Source of the DNA: Treponema sp.
Lineage (GTDB): Bacteria; Spirochaetota; Spirochaetia; Treponematales; Breznakiellaceae
Assembly (NCBI GenBank): GCA_031258505.1
Contig: JAIRMT010000159.1
Span: 1 to 8,142 of the forward strand
Reading direction: 5' to 3'
Length of the DNA stretch: 8,142 nt
Shown: piece after piece, positions 5,802 to 8,142 of the stretch
Numbering within the stretch: position 1 is the stretch's first letter
Layout: the number at the start of each line of letters is the position of its first letter
Translations under genes and position numbers: made by a program
The notes under the pieces: generated by a model
The model's input: only the letters and a program-made list of their open reading frames with translations
Databases searched by the model: none
Told to the model about the DNA's origin: nothing

Positions 5802-7616
5802 TTACTTTGCCCTAAGGTTGTAAAGACCCTTGATGCCATAGCCGTCGATGCAGAGTGTCGGCGGAACGTTTGACCCATCATTCATCTTGGGATAGCCTGT
5901 CCATACCGATTCATTCACAGTGTGGAAGACGCCGGGGCGATACATAAGGCCCGAACAGGGCATTTCCTGAAGATAGATGATGTTCAGCCGAGTCCAGAGC
6001 TGTTTCAGGGTTGCGGCATTGGTTTCAGACGCGATTTTAGCGACAATGTCGTTAGCTTCCGCGTTAATCCAGCGTCCCCAGTTTTGTATGGTGTTGGGAG
6101 TTCCTTCCGGCGGAAGTTCTGTGCTGCCCATTGCCTGATAAGCGCGGTTCCACGGAGAAGCAATGCCTACGCTGCCGTAGGAATACATAATCATATCAAA
6201 GGTGCCGTTCTGATAATCCTGAGTCCACACCGTAGAAATCGGGAAATAGGTCTTGATGTCTATACCGATATTCTTACCAGCCTGCGCGACCACTTCGAGC
6301 GTGGCGTTCCAGTCCGACCATCCCTGGGGGCATTCGGTCTGGAAAGAAAGCCTTACGCCATTTTTGGCGCGTATGCCGTCCGCGCCTTTGACCCAGCCGG
6401 CGTCGTCAAGCAATTTGTTTGCGGCGGCAGTGGCTTCGGTAACATTGCCGCTCCACTGATACTGTTTAAGCGCGTCTGTGTCGATAAGGGCTTGTTCAGA
6501 CGGCACTGGCAGCATGAGCGAGGCCACGAGCGGAGCAGTATAGCCGCTCATAGCGTTGGTTCCAATGGTGTTGTAATCAAGGGACATAGCAATAGCTCTG
6601 CGCACCGCCGGATCATCAAGCCCCGGTTTCTTGGTGTTGTACACCAGCATCGGGATCGTGCCGGGGAAGTAGTAGGGCGCTTGCGGCAGATACGTGGAGA
6701 TATTTTGCGGGAACATGGTCCACACGCTGGAGATGAACTGCTGGGAAATATCCACCTCGCCGGCGCGGAATGCGGCGTCGCCCGTCGCGTTATCCTTGTA
6801 AATACTGTGCGCGACGTACTTAGGCGTGGGGAGTTTGCCGTATTTGGAAGCGATCTGACCCCAATAGGTATCAACCCGCTGGACAACAGCCTTGGTTTCG
6901 TCCCAAATATAAGGCCGATAGGGTCCCGTTCCCGCAGCTTCGATCGTTTGACCCCCCCCGATATTTGTCCATTGCCCTAAAGCGGTGGGGCTATTTCCTA
7001 TCCTGGCGACAACTTGGTCCATTGCAGCCTTCTCAGTGATGTACAGAGCGCTGATGGACGCTTCAATCTGCTTAGGATTGAAGTTTGACGCCTTCGCCTG
7101 TATCACGACGGTGTAATCGTCTCTCGCGGTAACGCTGTCGATGTACGACCAGTAGGCAGTGCCGCCTGTGGCGTAGGTCTTCTGAAGCTCGTAGGAATTG
7201 ACCACATCCTTAGCAGTCATGGCGTTTCCGTTCCAGAACTTTACATTCCTGTTCAGGGTAACGGTCAGGGTCTGGCCGTTCCATGTGTAGGTTTCGCCAA
7301 GCTGGGGATACAGTTTTCCATCAAGCAGGTTGTAGACGAACAGGGTTTCAAAGATCAACTGACGAGAAAGCTGATTAAAGGCGGTGATGCCAAAAGTCCT
7401 ATCGCTTACGCTATAGGGGCTCCAGTGGTTCACCTGGTCCCAGAGAATCCCGTTAAAGTACAGAGTTTCTCTACGGGGTAGAGTTCCGGGGGCGGCGGCG
7501 CTTGCCCCGCCGCCTGTGGTTCCTGTACTTGCGCCTTGTTCGCCTGCGCCAAATACGCTGCCTGCTGCTACTAGTAGCGTCAATGCCATTGCCGCCACTC
7601 GTTTTGTTACTTTCAT
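5802..7616 (-). CDS. Family 5 extracellular solute-binding protein (peptide or oligosaccharide)
   Basis: This is a 604-residue exported receptor that delivers substrate to the permease pair encoded downstream. An N-terminal signal peptide (KVTKR, then a hydrophobic stretch to about residue 22) ends near VFGA, giving likely cleavage after Gly23 or Ala24. No lipobox cysteine is present, so it appears to be a soluble periplasmic protein. A Gly/Ser/Thr/Ala-rich linker (25-45) follows. The family 5 region begins with IFETLFVYNLLDGKLYP (88-104) and QTLTVTLNRNVKFWNG (115-130), then TAKDVV and later GTGPYRPY (about 229-236). Aromatic residues are frequent, and ECPQGWSDWNATLEVVAQ resembles the Thermotoga cellobiose-binding branch more than E. 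coli OppA/DppA. I recall this likeness and have not measured it. The start has GGAGG six bases upstream. It is the promoter-proximal gene, followed by its own terminator, which fits high expression. An eight-G tract in the coding strand (6952-6959, Gly220-222) is a possible slippage site. The substrate is undecided. Confidence 0.93.
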   Translation of the reverse strand: MKVTKRVAAMALTLLVAAGSVFGAGEQGASTGTTGGGASAAAPGTLPRRETLYFNGILWDQVNHWSPYSVSDRTFGITAFNQLSRQLIFETLFVYNLLDGKLYPQLGETYTWNGQTLTVTLNRNVKFWNGNAMTAKDVVNSYELQKTYATGGTAYWSYIDSVTARDDYTVVIQAKASNFNPKQIEASISALYITEKAAMDQVVARIGNSPTALGQWTNIGGGQTIEAAGTGPYRPYIWDETKAVVQRVDTYWGQIASKYGKLPTPKYVAHSIYKDNATGDAAFRAGEVDISQQFISSVWTMFPQNISTYLPQAPYYFPGTIPMLVYNTKKPGLDDPAVRRAIAMSLDYNTIGTNAMSGYTAPLVASLMLPVPSEQALIDTDALKQYQWSGNVTEATAAANKLLDDAGWVKGADGIRAKNGVRLSFQTECPQGWSDWNATLEVVAQAGKNIGIDIKTYFPISTVWTQDYQNGTFDMIMYSYGSVGIASPWNRAYQAMGSTELPPEGTPNTIQNWGRWINAEANDIVAKIASETNAATLKQLWTRLNIIYLQEMPCSGLMYRPGVFHTVNESVWTGYPKMNDGSNVPPTLCIDGYGIKGLYNLRAK

Positions 7617-7644
7617 GGATGTCCTCCAAAAGTTAAAATGTATT

Positions 7645-7665
7645 TGGTGGTATGAATCGCCACCA
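7645..7665. promoter_or_regulatory. Inverted repeat at the 5' end of the operon transcript (possible operator)
   Basis: TGGTGG (7645-7650) and CCACCA (7660-7665) are perfect complements around a nine-base spacer. Given the -10 box at 7674-7679, transcription should start near 7667, so the repeat covers roughly +2 to +22. It could be an operator where a repressor blocks the start, or a 5' stem-loop stabilising the mRNA. No regulator gene lies in the window. Confidence 0.5.
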
Positions 7666-7673
7666 GAGATCAG

Positions 7674-7701
7674 ATTATCACGCGGCTTTCAAAACTGTCA
7701 A
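7674..7701 (-). promoter_or_regulatory. Sigma-70-type promoter of the ABC operon
   Basis: On the minus strand TTGACA (7696-7701) is a perfect -35 box. It is separated by 16 bases from GATAAT (7674-7679), a five-of-six -10 box. An A/T-rich stretch (TTTCTTTAAATAAAATT) lies just upstream of the -35 and may act as an UP element. The binding-protein start is about 50 bases past the predicted transcription start. No competing promoter of this quality is seen elsewhere in the window. I find nothing recognisable between it and the repeat starting at 7838 apart from a short GAGTC/GACTC hairpin at 7777-7792. Confidence 0.8.
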
Positions 7702-7837
7702 ATTTTATTTAAAGAAATTTCGCCATTCAGTCATGGTCTTAGAGTAAGCGCTTGGCAAGAGCTGCTGAGGCGTACCGAGTCGGTCTGGACTCTGACACTC
7801 ATAGCAATAGCTCATGTTACACAGGAAGAAGAAACGG

Positions 7838-7895
7838 AAAGGAGATTCGCGTTCATTTGCGTCATTCGATGACTTTTTCTTTTTGGCGCGTAAGG
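7838..7895 (+). repeat. Right copy of the ~58-bp outward-facing inverted repeat
   Basis: This plus-strand segment (AAAGGAGATTCGCG, then CTTTTTCTTT, then GGCGCGTAAGG) matches the minus strand of 1680-1738 with about four substitutions and one gap. The differences are G for A near the start, T for C in the middle ATTCGCG unit, one missing T before the T-rich tract, and TT for CC before GGCGCG. It ends 19 bases before the ATG of the WD40 frame. It lacks the extra outside arm that lets the left copy fold into a long hairpin. Confidence 0.8.
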
Positions 7896-7914
7896 CGATC
7901 AGGCGCTTGACAGA

Positions 7915-8118
7915 ATGGTTCAAAATATTGAAATACTTGTATCAGGCGTCCCGCAGCCAGCGTCGGCATCTCCCGCGCCTCAAGAAGTCTGGCGCGAACT
8001 GCAAACCCTCACGGGGCATACTGACACAGTAAGCTCTGCAGCGTACAGTCCCGATGGGCGCAGGATAGCCTCAGTGTTAGGGGAGAAGACCGTCAAGCTA
8101 TGGGGCATGGAGGATTGA
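7915..8118 (+). pseudogene. Single WD40 repeat fragment, probable remnant of a beta-propeller protein
   Basis: The frame encodes 67 residues. After about 30 residues of Pro/Ala-rich sequence (GVPQPASASPAPQEVWREL) comes one WD40 unit: LTGHTDTVSSAAYSPDG, then RRIAS and KTVKLW (about residues 32-63). The GH dipeptide, the SPDG turn and the closing KLW are clear. The usual final Asp is Gly (KLWGMED), and the strand-c segment reads SVLGEK where an SGSxD pattern is normal. A stop follows at once. Beta-propellers need about four to eight such units, so one unit cannot fold as a normal WD40 domain. It is more likely the relic of a longer gene or a recombination leftover. The ATG has no strong ribosome site, only a distant AGG. 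An in-frame stop lies 21 bases upstream (7891-7893), at the edge of the flanking repeat. A GGAGGA (8109-8114) at its end could serve a gene starting at ATG 8128, of which only five codons are visible. Confidence 0.5.
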
Positions 8119-8142
8119 ACAACGGCAATGAACACGCCCAAT

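Noticed and set aside
5922..6980. 352-codon plus-strand frame opposite the binding protein
   Set aside because: It is antisense to a clearly coding family 5 protein. Its composition (His/Arg-rich) is typical of a shadow frame.
7907..7912. TTGACA upstream of and overlapping the WD40 frame as a promoter
   Set aside because: No acceptable -10 box is found 16-18 bases downstream, and the box lies just before the proposed start codon.
7516..7923. Short frames on both strands through the promoter region (7516-7872 plus, 7705-7923 minus)
   Set aside because: They cover the promoter, leader and repeat and show no domain or ribosome site.
8128..8142. Possible gene start (ATG AAC ACG CCC AAT) after GGAGGA
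   Set aside because: Only five codons are visible and the spacing is long (13 bases), so it cannot be supported as a feature on its own.

Overview
The window looks like chromosomal DNA of a host-associated spirochaete, most likely a termite-gut-type Treponema. This is inferred from base composition near 50% G+C, the style of the exported protein's signal region, and a WD40-type repeat of the kind abundant in those genomes. No 16S or marker gene is present, so the assignment is tentative.

The core (about 1824-7616, all on the minus strand) is a complete five-gene ABC importer of the peptide/nickel/oligosaccharide class, in the order binding protein, permease, permease, ATPase, ATPase. A near-consensus promoter (TTGACA, 16 bp, GATAAT) lies upstream of the family-5 solute-binding protein. 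That gene is followed at once by a strong intrinsic terminator and a second 12-bp inverted repeat. These probably make the binding protein more abundant than the membrane components. The four downstream genes are tightly packed: the first two overlap by 1 bp (TAATG), the next pair is 2 bp apart, and the ATPases overlap by 4 bp (ATGA). A 14-bp perfect stem-loop follows the last ATPase. The binding protein brings substrate to the two-permease channel, and the two ATPases drive import. The binding protein resembles the Thermotoga cello-oligosaccharide-binding branch of family 5 as much as classical peptide binders, so the substrate may be a plant-derived oligosaccharide.

Downstream on the same strand is a MATE-family multidrug/Na+ antiporter (312-1673). 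Left of it, running off the edge, is a short minus-strand reading frame with a degenerate resemblance to the C-terminal part of UvrD/Rep helicases. At the right end is a plus-strand frame with a single WD40 repeat, probably a remnant.

The most unusual structure is a pair of inverted repeats of about 58 bp, roughly 90% identical (1680-1738 and 7838-7895). They bracket the ABC operon and each points outward to the next gene (MATE on the left, the WD40 frame on the right). Inside each is a 9-10-bp periodic motif built on ATTCGCG. I see no transposase, CRISPR array, tRNA or rRNA.
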